Below, piece by piece: positions 1 through 6,565 of a stretch of DNA of 7,582 nt (position 1 is the first letter of the stretch; each line of letters opens with the position of its first letter). This DNA is from Ruaniaceae bacterium (lineage in GTDB: Bacteria; Actinomycetota; Actinomycetes; Actinomycetales; Actinomycetaceae). The translations under genes were made by a program, and so were the position numbers. The stretch spans positions 1-7,582 of the forward strand of contig JAKDIE010000057.1 in NCBI GenBank assembly GCA_030450655.1, given 5' to 3'. The notes beneath the pieces were generated by a model that saw nothing but the letters and a program-made list of their open reading frames with translations, made no database searches and was not told the origin of the DNA.

Positions 1-66
1 GACGCGGTGGAGCTTTCTCCGCGCGCTCTCCCGTGCCGAGGCCCACCGCAACGAAAGGCATCTCAC
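1..66 (+). promoter_or_regulatory. rplY 5' leader with ribosome binding site
   Basis: No gene starts or ends visibly in this stretch. An AAAGG Shine-Dalgarno-like motif at 54-58 lies 8 bases before the ATG at 67 and decides that start over the in-frame upstream ATG at 7, which lacks one and would add 20 residues unlike L25. A small imperfect hairpin is possible at 4-24 (GGAG at 9-12 with CTCC at 17-20, plus flanking G-C pairs and a bulge). It has no T-tract, so I do not call it a terminator. No convincing -10 box is seen; the promoter may lie outside the window. Confidence 0.5.
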
Positions 67-675
67 ATGGCAGATAACACTCTCAACGCCACTCTCCGCA
101 CCGAATTCGGCAAGGGTGCGGCGCGCCGCACGCGCCGCGCCGGCCTCGTGCCCGCGGTCCTCTACGGCCACGGATCGGACCCGGTCCACCTGAGCCTTCC
201 GGGACACGAGACCTTCCTGATCATCCGCCACTCGCGCAACGCCGTCATCGAGCTCTCGTTCGACGGAAAGAGCGAGCTCGCTCTCGTGAAGGACGTGCAA
301 ATCAACCACCTCATCCGCGAACTTGAGCACATCGACCTCGTGATCGTGCGCCGCGACGAGAAGGTCACCGTGGACGTGCCTGTGCACCTCGTGGGTGAGC
401 CTGTCGCCGGCGCGGTTGCCGCGCTCGAGGCCCAGACCATCTCGGTGCTCGCCCCGGCCATCTCGATCCCCGAGTCGATCGTGGTCAGCATCGAGGGCCT
501 CGAGGACGGCGCGATCGTCACGATCAAGGACATCGAACTGCCCGCAGGCGTCACCACCGAGGTGGATGGCGACCAGGCCGTGGTCGTGGTTTCCATTCCG
601 AGGGCCGTCGAGTCCGCGGATGACGCCGCTGAGGGTGTGGTCTCCGAGCTGGCTGCCGGCGACGACACCGAGTGA
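67..675 (+). CDS. rplY: 50S ribosomal protein L25/general stress protein Ctc
   Basis: This 202-residue protein belongs to the long (Ctc/TL5) form of bacterial L25, which binds 5S rRNA in the central protuberance of the 50S subunit. Residues 1 to about 93 form the 5S-binding domain, with the family's basic segment GKGAARRTRRAGLVPAVLYG at about 16-35 and the HIDLVIVRRDEKV stretch closing the domain. The rest is the beta-rich C-terminal domain (VDVPVHLVGEP onward), ending in an Asp/Glu/Ala-rich tail. The ATG at 67 is chosen because AAAGG precedes it by 8 bases and because the protein then starts like other family members. Its TGA overlaps the GTG start of pth, and rplY-pth is a common actinobacterial pair. 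In Bacillus, ctc is a general stress gene; stress control here is not visible from sequence. The identification is secure. Confidence 0.96.
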   Translation: MADNTLNATLRTEFGKGAARRTRRAGLVPAVLYGHGSDPVHLSLPGHETFLIIRHSRNAVIELSFDGKSELALVKDVQINHLIRELEHIDLVIVRRDEKVTVDVPVHLVGEPVAGAVAALEAQTISVLAPAISIPESIVVSIEGLEDGAIVTIKDIELPAGVTTEVDGDQAVVVVSIPRAVESADDAAEGVVSELAAGDDTE

Positions 676-1262
676 CCCTGCTCGTCGTTGGGCTCGGGAA
701 TCCGGGCCTGCGCTACGAACGAACACGGCACAATCTCGGCCACATGGTGGTCGATGTGCTGGCGGGGCGCGCCTCCGCCCGGTGGTCACGCCACCGGGCG
801 GGTGCGCTCACCGCAGAATCCCGCATCGGAACTCTGCCTGGCGGGGCACCCGGCCCGCGAGTTCTCCTCGCGAAATCGGCCGGGTACATGAATCTTTCCG
901 GTGCACCCGTGGCGGCGTTGATGCGCGCGGAGGGGATCGACGTCGTCGACCTCCTTGTGGTCCACGATGAGCTCGACCTTCCGCTTGGCACTCTTCGGAT
1001 GAAGCGCTCCGGCGGCGAGGGCGGGCACAATGGCCTGAAGTCGATCAGCGAGCACCTCGGAACGCGCGAATATGGGCGCCTCCGGCTGGGAATCGGCAGG
1101 CCGCCCGGACGCATCGATCCTGCGCAGTACGTGCTGCAGCCGTTCGCGAAGGGTGAGAGCGAGGAGGCGGGCGTGATGGTGCAGCTTGCCGCGGATGCGG
1201 TGGAGGACATCGCCACGCGCGGCTGGGAGAAGACCCAGATGGAGCTACACTCGCGCGATTAG
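672..1262 (+). CDS. pth: Peptidyl-tRNA hydrolase (Pth)
   Basis: This 196-residue enzyme hydrolyses the ester bond of peptidyl-tRNAs that drop off the ribosome, recycling tRNA in the cytoplasm. The whole family signature is present: VVGLGNPG at 5-12 followed by YERTRHNLGH. The residues matching the Escherichia coli catalytic and substrate-binding set are N10, H20 (catalytic), N74 in GYMN, D99 in VHDELDLP and N120 in GGHNGLKS. The length is normal for the family. The GTG start at 672 overlaps the rplY stop as GTGA. No Shine-Dalgarno sequence precedes it, so translation probably depends on coupling to rplY. The TAG stop at 1260-1262 overlaps the stop codon of the convergent transporter gene, so the pth mRNA must end inside or beyond that gene. 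Confidence 0.97.
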   Translation: MTLLVVGLGNPGLRYERTRHNLGHMVVDVLAGRASARWSRHRAGALTAESRIGTLPGGAPGPRVLLAKSAGYMNLSGAPVAALMRAEGIDVVDLLVVHDELDLPLGTLRMKRSGGEGGHNGLKSISEHLGTREYGRLRLGIGRPPGRIDPAQYVLQPFAKGESEEAGVMVQLAADAVEDIATRGWEKTQMELHSRD

Positions 1263-2065
1263 GCTGCAGCGAAGAGGATGAAGCTGAGGGCCATGATGGC
1301 CATCCCGGCCAGCATCCCATAGACCGTTTGGTGCTTATCTGTCTGGTAGCGCCAGGCGCCGGGTAGTAGCTCGTCGAGTGCGAGGAACACCATCATGCCG
1401 GCCACGACTCCATAGAAGATCCCGAAGAACTCCGGCGGAACCATCCAGCTCACCACAGCTGCGGCGATGAGCCCGCCAATCGGCTCGGTCATTCCCGAGA
1501 AGGTGGCCCACCAGAAGGCCTTTCGCTTCGATCCCGTGGCGGCGTAGACCGGTGCGGCAACCGCGATCCCCTCGGGGACGTTGTGGATCGCGATCGCGAT
1601 GCCGAGCGTGATACCCACCGTGGGGTTCTGGTAGGTGGTGAAGAAGGTCGCCATGCCCTCCGGGAGGTTGTGCAAGCCGAGTACCAGCGCCACGAGGATG
1701 CCTGAGCGCATCAGGTTGCGAGTGGAGCGGGTATCGCCCACCGTGAGTTCGTCTTCGCGGCCCTCCATCTCGTTCGGGTTCAGGACGTCCGGGAGGATCC
1801 TGTCGATCATCATGACGAGGCCGATACCCGCGAAGAATGATAGCCAAACCGTGAGCATCGCGTTGCGTTCTGACGTGATCTCGGTCATGTAGTTGATGCC
1901 CAGCGGAATGATCTGCACGAGCGAGATGATGATCATCGCCCCGGCGGCGAATGCCAGCGCCACGGCGAGGAAGCTGCGTTGCAGCGTGCGGGAGTTGAGC
2001 ACGAGCAGGCCACCGATCGAGGTGGCGAGACCGGCCAGCAGTGACACGAGAAGTGCGAGGCCCAT
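1259..2065 (-). CDS. zupT: ZIP-family divalent metal transporter, ZupT-like
   Basis: This 268-residue integral membrane protein should import divalent metal ions (Zn, Fe, Mn or Co, as for ZupT) into the cytoplasm. About eight hydrophobic segments are visible, near residues 2-23, 32-54, 69-90, 118-142, 148-174, 183-208, 212-234 and 248-268. The two ZIP metal-site motifs are intact: HNLPEG at 132-137 and HNVPEG at 161-166, giving H132, N133, E136, H161, N162 and E165. EP at 194-195 and DELLP at 231-235 are also conserved-looking. The cytoplasmic loop between segments 3 and 4 (about 93-117) is short and acidic, not His-rich. The ATG at 2065 has no Shine-Dalgarno sequence but has a -10-like TAAGAT six bases upstream, which suggests a leaderless mRNA. 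The gene runs against pth (4-bp overlap) and diverges from mfd. The family is secure; the metal is inferred. Confidence 0.93.
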   Translation of the reverse strand: MGLALLVSLLAGLATSIGGLLVLNSRTLQRSFLAVALAFAAGAMIIISLVQIIPLGINYMTEITSERNAMLTVWLSFFAGIGLVMMIDRILPDVLNPNEMEGREDELTVGDTRSTRNLMRSGILVALVLGLHNLPEGMATFFTTYQNPTVGITLGIAIAIHNVPEGIAVAAPVYAATGSKRKAFWWATFSGMTEPIGGLIAAAVVSWMVPPEFFGIFYGVVAGMMVFLALDELLPGAWRYQTDKHQTVYGMLAGMAIMALSFILFAAA

Positions 2066-2071
2066 AAGGAA

Positions 2072-2077
2072 ATCTTA
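2072..2077 (-). promoter_or_regulatory. zupT -10 box, probable leaderless promoter
   Basis: Read on the minus strand, TAAGAT fits the actinobacterial -10 consensus TANNNT. Six bases (TTCCTT) separate it from the zupT ATG, so the expected transcription start falls on or next to the A of that ATG. No Shine-Dalgarno sequence is present, and leaderless mRNAs are common in Actinomycetota. No clear -35 hexamer is seen. The call is an inference from spacing and motif. Confidence 0.55.
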
Positions 2078-2113
2078 GGCGCTCGCAGTGACATGGCCGA
2101 GTCGCGGCGCGTT

Positions 2114-2189
2114 CGGCAAGAAACGCAGGCCGGATCGCGATTCGTGCGGATTTGGCCCTCTGGGAGCATCGAGGCGACGTTTCTTGCCG
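2114..2189 (+). repeat. 76-bp palindromic repeat element, copy 1
   Basis: The element is bounded by a perfect 12-bp inverted repeat, CGGCAAGAAACG at 2114-2125 and CGTTTCTTGCCG at 2178-2189. Its right part (2168-2191) is a 24-bp exact direct repeat of 2283-2306 in copy 2. Over the full 76 bp it matches the reverse complement of copy 2 at 54 positions and copy 2 read directly at 45. The trinucleotide GTT occurs on both flanks (2111-2113 and 2190-2192), too short to call a target duplication. It can fold as a hairpin alone, or pair at length with copy 2. I do not recognise the family; function is unknown. Confidence 0.85.
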
Positions 2190-2228
2190 GTTGACGTGAA
2201 CGCCCAGATGCCAGATGCGGCCGCGTGG

Positions 2229-2304
2229 CGGCAAGAAAGTACGGCTCGATGCCGCGAGAGGCCCGATTTGAGGAGAATCGCAATCGAGGCGACGTTTCTT
2301 GCCG
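2229..2304 (-). repeat. 76-bp palindromic repeat element, copy 2 (inverted relative to copy 1)
   Basis: The length is exactly that of copy 1, and the arms CGGCAAGAAA (2229-2238) and TTTCTTGCCG (2295-2304) form a perfect 10-bp inverted repeat. The stem continues in register inside: CG at 2242-2243 with CG at 2290-2291, and CTCGAT at 2245-2250 with ATCGAG at 2283-2288. This gives about 18 pairs over 22 positions, a stronger hairpin than copy 1. It starts 115 bp after copy 1 and lies upstream of the mfd promoter. The minus orientation reflects its closer match to the reverse complement of copy 1. No T-tract of intrinsic-terminator type follows either arm. Confidence 0.85.
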
Positions 2305-2311
2305 GTATTGA

Positions 2312-2327
2312 TGAGTGAGAACACTCA
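2312..2327. promoter_or_regulatory. Small palindrome upstream of the mfd promoter
   Basis: TGAGTG (2312-2317) and CACTCA (2322-2327) are perfect 6-bp arms around AGAA. The palindrome lies just upstream of where a -35 box would sit for the -10 at 2352-2357, so it could be an operator or activator site. It does not resemble the actinobacterial LexA box. A chance occurrence is possible. Confidence 0.3.
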
Positions 2328-2351
2328 CGAGAGGGCCGTTGAGCGACCTTC

Positions 2352-2357
2352 TAGAAT
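2352..2357 (+). promoter_or_regulatory. Probable mfd -10 box
   Basis: TAGAAT matches the TANNNT -10 consensus and lies 59 bases before the mfd ATG, implying a leader of about 50 nt. The hexamer at the expected -35 position (GAGAGG, 2329-2334) is a poor match, which is common in high-GC actinobacteria. Confidence 0.4.
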
Positions 2358-2373
2358 GGAGGGGCTGGGGTTC

Positions 2374-2386
2374 GCTGAACTTCAGC
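2374..2386. promoter_or_regulatory. 13-bp perfect palindrome in the mfd leader
   Basis: GCTGAA-C-TTCAGC is a perfect DNA palindrome about 10 nt downstream of the predicted mfd transcription start. As RNA it can form only a 4-bp stem with a 5-nt loop, followed by UGUUUUG, too weak to call an attenuator. A repressor-binding half-site pair is possible. Given the length, chance is also plausible. Confidence 0.2.
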
Positions 2387-2406
2387 TGTTTTGCGTGCCC
2401 GCGTCC

Positions 2407-2414
2407 GAGGAGAG
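2407..2414 (+). promoter_or_regulatory. mfd ribosome binding site
   Basis: GAGGAGAG lies immediately before the ATG at 2417, with GAGG six bases from it. This fixes the mfd start at 2417 rather than the in-frame GTG at 2315, which has no such motif and lies upstream of the predicted promoter. Confidence 0.75.
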
Positions 2415-2416
2415 AC

Positions 2417-5400
2417 ATGAACCTGACAGGCCTGACGCCGATCCTGCGCGAGGACACTGCGTTCCGCCGCGTGGCGGATGAGGAGACCTCCGCGAGGCTT
2501 ACGGTCTCGGCGCCGCTCGGCGTCCGCCCGCCGCTCCTGGCGGCCCTCGCTCAGCGCACCGCTGCGGACGCCTCGCCTTCCGGCGTCCTCGTGGTGGTCA
2601 CTCCCACGACCCGCGATGCCGAGAACCTTCTTGGCGCGATGTCCTCCTATGTCCCGGTGGAGTCGCTCGCCCTATTCCCCGCATGGGAGACCCTCCCGCA
2701 CGAGCGCCTCTCGCCGCGCCCGGACACGGTGGCGCGCCGCCTCTCCACACTCCGCAGGCTGGCGCATCCGGATCCCTCGCGCCCCGAGACGAACACGCCG
2801 CTGGCCGTGATCATGCCGGTGCGCGCCCTGCTCCAGCCCAACGCCGCCGGCCTCGGTGATCTCGAACCCGTGGCGTTGCGCGTGGGCGAGATTCGCCCGA
2901 TGGAGGGAGTGATCCACGCCCTCTCGGACGCGGCCTATGCGCGCGTGGACATGGTGGAGCGCCGCGGTGAGTTCGCCGTGCGCGGCGGGCTCCTCGATGT
3001 GTTTCCTCCCACTGAGAAGCACCCACTGCGTGTCGAGTTCTTTGGCGACGAGATCGACGAGATCCGCGAGTTCGCGGTGGCCGATCAGCGTTCGCTTGAT
3101 GCCGTTGACCACGTGTGGGCGCCGCCGGCCCGCGAACTCCTCCTGACCGAATCTGTGCGGGAGCGGGCACGTTCCCTGGCGCAGACGATGCCCGGCATCA
3201 CCGATATGTGCGATCGCATCGCGGAGGGTATCGCTGTTGAGGGCATGGAGGCGCTCACGCCCGTCCTCGTGGAACGCATGGAGAGCGTGCTCGAGGCATT
3301 TGGGCCGGGCACGCGCATCGTGCTGTCCGAACCCGAGCGTATTGACCGCCGCGCCGAGGACCTGGTGGCCACCACCGCAGAGTTCCTGGCTGCAGCGTGG
3401 ACTTCCGCATCGGCGGGGGGCACGGTCCCGCTGCGGTTGGACGAGGCGTCGTTCGCGAGCCTGGCCGAAGCCCGCGCCCTCGCCCACCTGATGGGATTCG
3501 GTTGGTGGGGCATGACTGCGCTGCCCGTGAACCCCGAGGAAGCTGATGCCATCGCCGTCGGGGCACGAGACGTGCGTCCGTACCGCGGTGACATCCCGGC
3601 GGCAGTGGCCGATTTTCAGAAGCTCATCCGCGATGATTGGCGGCTTGTTCTGACCACGGAGGGACCCGGTCCAGGCCGCCGCATCGCCGAGCAGCTCGGC
3701 ACCGTGGACGTCCCTGCCACCGTGGTCGACGACGTGGATGGCCCCCCTCGCACGGGCGTCGTCACGGTGGCGACCTCCCGCACTGGCCCTGGTTTCGTGG
3801 CCGAGGAGTTGCGCCTCGCCGTCGTGACCGAGAGTGACATCACCGGACGCCAGGGCACGTCCACGCGGGATATGCGCGCGATGCCGAAGCGCCGCAAGAA
3901 CGTGGTGGATCCGCTCGCCCTGCGTCCAGGGGACCACGTGGTGCACGAGCACCACGGAGTGGGCCGCTTCGTGGAGCTCGTGCAGCGGACGATCGGAACC
4001 GGCGCGAACGCGACCACCCGCGAGTACATGGTGATCGAGTACGCCTCGGCCAAGCGCGGTGGCGGCAACGATCGCCTCTTCGTCCCCACGGATTCGCTGG
4101 ACCAGGTCACCAAGTACACCGGCGGCGAGAGCCCTGCCCTCAACAAGATGGGGGGCTCGGACTGGGCGAAGACCAAGACCAAGGCGCGCCACGCCGTCCG
4201 GCAGATCGCGGCCGAGCTCATCCGCCTTTACGCCGTACGCATGGCAACCAAGGGCCACGCTTTCGGCCCGGATACCCCCTGGCAGCGGGAACTCGAGGAT
4301 GCCTTCGCGTACGCCGAGACCCCGGATCAGCTCGTCACGATTGACGAGGTGAAAGCGGACATGGAGAAGCACACGCCCATGGATCGCCTCATCTGCGGGG
4401 ACGTGGGATACGGCAAGACCGAGATCGCCGTGCGCGCCGCGTTCAAGGCCGTGCAGGATGGGAAGCAGGTGGCGGTCCTGGTGCCCACCACCCTCCTCGT
4501 GCAGCAGCACATGGAGACGTTCACGGACCGTTATGCGCCGTTCCCCGTCACGGTGAAGCCGCTCTCCCGCTTCCAAACGGGCAAGGAGGCGGTGGAAGTC
4601 AAGGAGGGAGTCGCTGCCGGGAAGGTCGACGTCGTCATCGGGACCCATCGCCTGATCACCGGAGAGGTGCGCTTCAAGGACCTGGGCCTCGTGATCGTGG
4701 ACGAGGAGCAGCGCTTTGGAGTGGAGCACAAGGAGACGCTGAAGCAGATCCGCACGAACGTGGACGTGCTCTCGCTTTCGGCCACGCCGATCCCGCGCAC
4801 GCTCGAGATGGCCGTGACGGGCATCCGCGAGATGTCCACGCTCGCCACACCCCCCGAGGAACGCCACCCGGTCCTCACGTTCGTGGGGCCGGCCGAGGAT
4901 CGCCAGATCGCCGCGGCGATCCGGCGCGAGCTCCTGCGTGACGGCCAGGTCTTCTACGTGCACAACCGAGTGAAGTCCATCGACGCCACCGCGGCCCACA
5001 TCCAGGAGCTCGTGCCGGAGGCAAGGATCGCCGTTGCGCACGGAAAGATGAATGAGCACCAGCTCGAGAAGGTGATCGTGGACTTCTGGAACAACGAGTT
5101 TGACGTCCTCGTGAGCACCACGATCGTGGAGACTGGCCTCGACATCTCCAACGCGAACACCCTGATCGTGGAGCGTGCGGACACGTTCGGCCTGTCCCAG
5201 CTGCACCAGTTGCGCGGCCGCGTGGGCCGGGGGCGCGAGCGCGCCTACGCCTACTTCCTCTATCCGGCGGATCGCACACTTACCGAGACCGCCCTCGACC
5301 GCCTCGAGACCATCGCCGCCCACACGGACCTCGGCGCGGGAATGCAGGTGGCTCTGAAGGATCTGGAGATCCGCGGCGCAGGGAACATGCTCGGCGGCGA

Positions 5401-5971
5401 GCAGTCCGGGCACATCGCCGGAGTGGGTTTCGATCTCTACGTGCGCATGGTCTCCGAGGCCGTGGCGGGATTCCGCGATGACACCGAGCCGGAACGCCCA
5501 GAGGTGCGCATCGAACTGCCCGTCAACGCCCACATCCCGCACGAGTACATCGCCCACGAGCGCCTGCGCTTGGAGGCGTACTCGAAGATCGCCGCGGCAA
5601 AGGACGACGACGAGCTGGCGGCCGTGCGAGCCGAACTCACCGATCGCTACGGTGAGGTCCCAGAGCCCGTGGATCGGCTGTTCGACGTGGCGCGCACGCG
5701 GGCACTCGCGGCCACCCTCGGCATCGAGGAGATCGCGGCGCAAGGCAAGTTCGTGCGGCTCGGCCCGGTCGAGCCGGTGGATTCCGTGCAGATTCGCCTC
5801 AGGCGCCTCTACCCGGGCACGATTCTGAAGCCCGCCGTGCGATCGGCACTGATTCCGCTCCCGCGAGGGGCGGCGTTGGGTGCAGGCACCATCACCGATG
5901 CTGAACTGCTGGAGTGGCTTACGGGCCTCCTGGACGCCATGCGTGCCCCGGCCTCCGCGCCGTCAGCGTAG
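2417..5971 (+). CDS. mfd: Transcription-repair coupling factor Mfd
   Basis: This 1184-residue DNA translocase pushes RNA polymerase stalled at a lesion off the DNA and recruits UvrA for nucleotide excision repair; the length is normal for Mfd. The N-terminal UvrB-homology module is marked by FPAWETLPHERLSPRPDTVA starting at residue 87. The CarD-like RNA polymerase interaction domain starts near residue 502 (LRPGDHVVHEHHGVGRF). The translocase has Walker A GDVGYGKT at 661-668, DEEQ at 762-765, SAT at 788-790 and LRGRVGRG at 932-939. The C-terminal TRCF domain begins near 1029 (EVRIELPVNAHIP). All key motifs are intact. The ATG at 2417 is chosen because GAGGAGAG precedes it and family members begin near there. 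The gene diverges from zupT and is followed after 31 bp by a lipoprotein gene, probably in the same transcript. Confidence 0.98.
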   Translation: MNLTGLTPILREDTAFRRVADEETSARLTVSAPLGVRPPLLAALAQRTAADASPSGVLVVVTPTTRDAENLLGAMSSYVPVESLALFPAWETLPHERLSPRPDTVARRLSTLRRLAHPDPSRPETNTPLAVIMPVRALLQPNAAGLGDLEPVALRVGEIRPMEGVIHALSDAAYARVDMVERRGEFAVRGGLLDVFPPTEKHPLRVEFFGDEIDEIREFAVADQRSLDAVDHVWAPPARELLLTESVRERARSLAQTMPGITDMCDRIAEGIAVEGMEALTPVLVERMESVLEAFGPGTRIVLSEPERIDRRAEDLVATTAEFLAAAWTSASAGGTVPLRLDEASFASLAEARALAHLMGFGWWGMTALPVNPEEADAIAVGARDVRPYRGDIPAAVADFQKLIRDDWRLVLTTEGPGPGRRIAEQLGTVDVPATVVDDVDGPPRTGVVTVATSRTGPGFVAEELRLAVVTESDITGRQGTSTRDMRAMPKRRKNVVDPLALRPGDHVVHEHHGVGRFVELVQRTIGTGANATTREYMVIEYASAKRGGGNDRLFVPTDSLDQVTKYTGGESPALNKMGGSDWAKTKTKARHAVRQIAAELIRLYAVRMATKGHAFGPDTPWQRELEDAFAYAETPDQLVTIDEVKADMEKHTPMDRLICGDVGYGKTEIAVRAAFKAVQDGKQVAVLVPTTLLVQQHMETFTDRYAPFPVTVKPLSRFQTGKEAVEVKEGVAAGKVDVVIGTHRLITGEVRFKDLGLVIVDEEQRFGVEHKETLKQIRTNVDVLSLSATPIPRTLEMAVTGIREMSTLATPPEERHPVLTFVGPAEDRQIAAAIRRELLRDGQVFYVHNRVKSIDATAAHIQELVPEARIAVAHGKMNEHQLEKVIVDFWNNEFDVLVSTTIVETGLDISNANTLIVERADTFGLSQLHQLRGRVGRGRERAYAYFLYPADRTLTETALDRLETIAAHTDLGAGMQVALKDLEIRGAGNMLGGEQSGHIAGVGFDLYVRMVSEAVAGFRDDTEPERPEVRIELPVNAHIPHEYIAHERLRLEAYSKIAAAKDDDELAAVRAELTDRYGEVPEPVDRLFDVARTRALAATLGIEEIAAQGKFVRLGPVEPVDSVQIRLRRLYPGTILKPAVRSALIPLPRGAALGAGTITDAELLEWLTGLLDAMRAPASAPSA

Positions 5972-5991
5972 GATTATCAGCGAACCACGCC

Positions 5992-5998
5992 AAGGAGG
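5992..5998 (+). promoter_or_regulatory. Ribosome binding site of the lipoprotein gene
   Basis: AAGGAGG is a near-perfect Shine-Dalgarno sequence four bases before the GTG at 6003. It fixes that codon as the start, giving a clean lipoprotein signal peptide instead of a frame running back into mfd. Confidence 0.85.
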
Positions 5999-6002
5999 AT
6001 TC

Positions 6003-6512
6003 GTGTCACGTCCGCTCCGTGCCATTGCGGCACTCGCCATCACCGGACTGCTGCTCGCCGGCTGTTCCACCCCACCTAATACCGCCGCCGTCGTTAACGG
6101 CGAACGCATCACCGAGACAGAGGTAGCGGACGCCTGGCTCGCCCTCGAACCGGCCGTTGCGGAGGGTGTTGGCCCGGCCATCGTGCTCGAATCTCTCGTC
6201 CAGAACGCGCTCCTCGCGCCGGTCGCCGCCGAGTTCGGCATGACTGCCAGTGCCGAGGACATCGCGAACTTCGCGGATAACGTATACCAGGGCGCGGCAC
6301 CAGATCCGTTCCCCGAGGGGCTGACGAACGTTCTCGGGTTCATCATTCTGGCCAACCAACTGAACAGTTCGCCCCTGAGCGCCGAGATCCAAGATGCGTA
6401 CCTGATCGCAATGCAGGACGCCGATATCGAGGTCAATCCCCGTTTCGGCACGATCAACGAGATGGGTGCACTGAATCCGCCGGCCTTCGAGTGGATCACC
6501 TCCGAGCAGTGA
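6003..6512 (+). CDS. Lipoprotein with SurA-type N-terminal domain
   Basis: This 169-residue protein has a lipoprotein signal peptide: basic R3 and R6, a hydrophobic stretch at about 7-19, and the lipobox LAGC with the lipidated cysteine at 21. It should be anchored on the outer face of the cytoplasmic membrane. After the cysteine comes AAVVNGERIT (28-37), typical of the N-terminal segment of SurA/PrsA chaperones, then helical sequence. VNPRFGT at 144-150 resembles the C-terminal motif of small actinobacterial SurA-N lipoproteins. No parvulin peptidyl-prolyl isomerase domain is present and there is no room for one, so a chaperone-like or substrate-binding role is more likely than isomerase activity. 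GTG at 6003 is the start. It sits between mfd and eno, where mycobacteria carry a mazG gene and lpqU. The exact function is unknown. Confidence 0.85.
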   Translation: MSRPLRAIAALAITGLLLAGCSTPPNTAAVVNGERITETEVADAWLALEPAVAEGVGPAIVLESLVQNALLAPVAAEFGMTASAEDIANFADNVYQGAAPDPFPEGLTNVLGFIILANQLNSSPLSAEIQDAYLIAMQDADIEVNPRFGTINEMGALNPPAFEWITSEQ

Positions 6513-6565
6513 GGATTGATCGTTCAGGTTCCCGTGGGCGTCGTCGGGCAATGACGCTGAGCGCG

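Larger units (their letters stand above)
2066..2416. other. Gene-free divergent promoter region between zupT and mfd
   Basis: This 351-bp gap between two divergent genes contains no believable gene. Open frames cross it on both strands, but none has a ribosome binding site or a recognisable product. From left to right it holds the zupT -10 box (2072-2077), a 76-bp palindromic element (2114-2189), a 39-bp spacer with a tandem CCAGATG pair (2204-2217), a second 76-bp element (2229-2304), a small palindrome (2312-2327), the mfd -10 box (2352-2357), a 13-bp palindrome (2374-2386) and the mfd ribosome binding site. Confidence 0.8.

Noticed and set aside
4..24. Imperfect hairpin at the window start, considered as a terminator of an upstream gene or a ribosomal-protein leader structure.
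   Set aside because: The stem is short with a bulge and a wobble pair, there is no T-run, and the upstream context is outside the window.
1289..1301. GGCCAT-G-ATGGCC palindrome just after the pth stop, considered as a pth terminator.
   Set aside because: It lies within the zupT coding sequence (encoding Met-Ala-Ile-Met-Ala), has no T-tract after it, and is explained by coding constraints.
2204..2217. Tandem CCAGATG CCAGATG between the two 76-bp elements.
   Set aside because: Two units of 7 bp are too little to call a tandem repeat locus. It may simply be spacer sequence.
2088..2318. Open frames through the zupT-mfd gap, whose translations look alike between strands (for example GKKRR...FLP on the plus strand in copy 1 and on the minus strand in copy 2, 17 of 25 residues identical).
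   Set aside because: The similarity follows directly from the two inverted-related DNA repeats. None of these frames has a ribosome binding site or a recognisable domain, and all frames are open because of high GC content. A repeat is the simpler explanation.
2315..2416. Longer mfd start at the in-frame GTG at 2315, adding 34 residues.
   Set aside because: It has no ribosome binding site, lies upstream of the predicted -10 box, and the added residues do not look like Mfd. The ATG at 2417 has GAGGAGAG in front.
2672..5743. Minus-strand open frame of 1023 codons antisense to mfd.
   Set aside because: It is a mirror frame of a GC-rich coding gene, rich in His, Arg, Val and Asp without any domain, whereas the plus strand encodes intact Mfd motifs.
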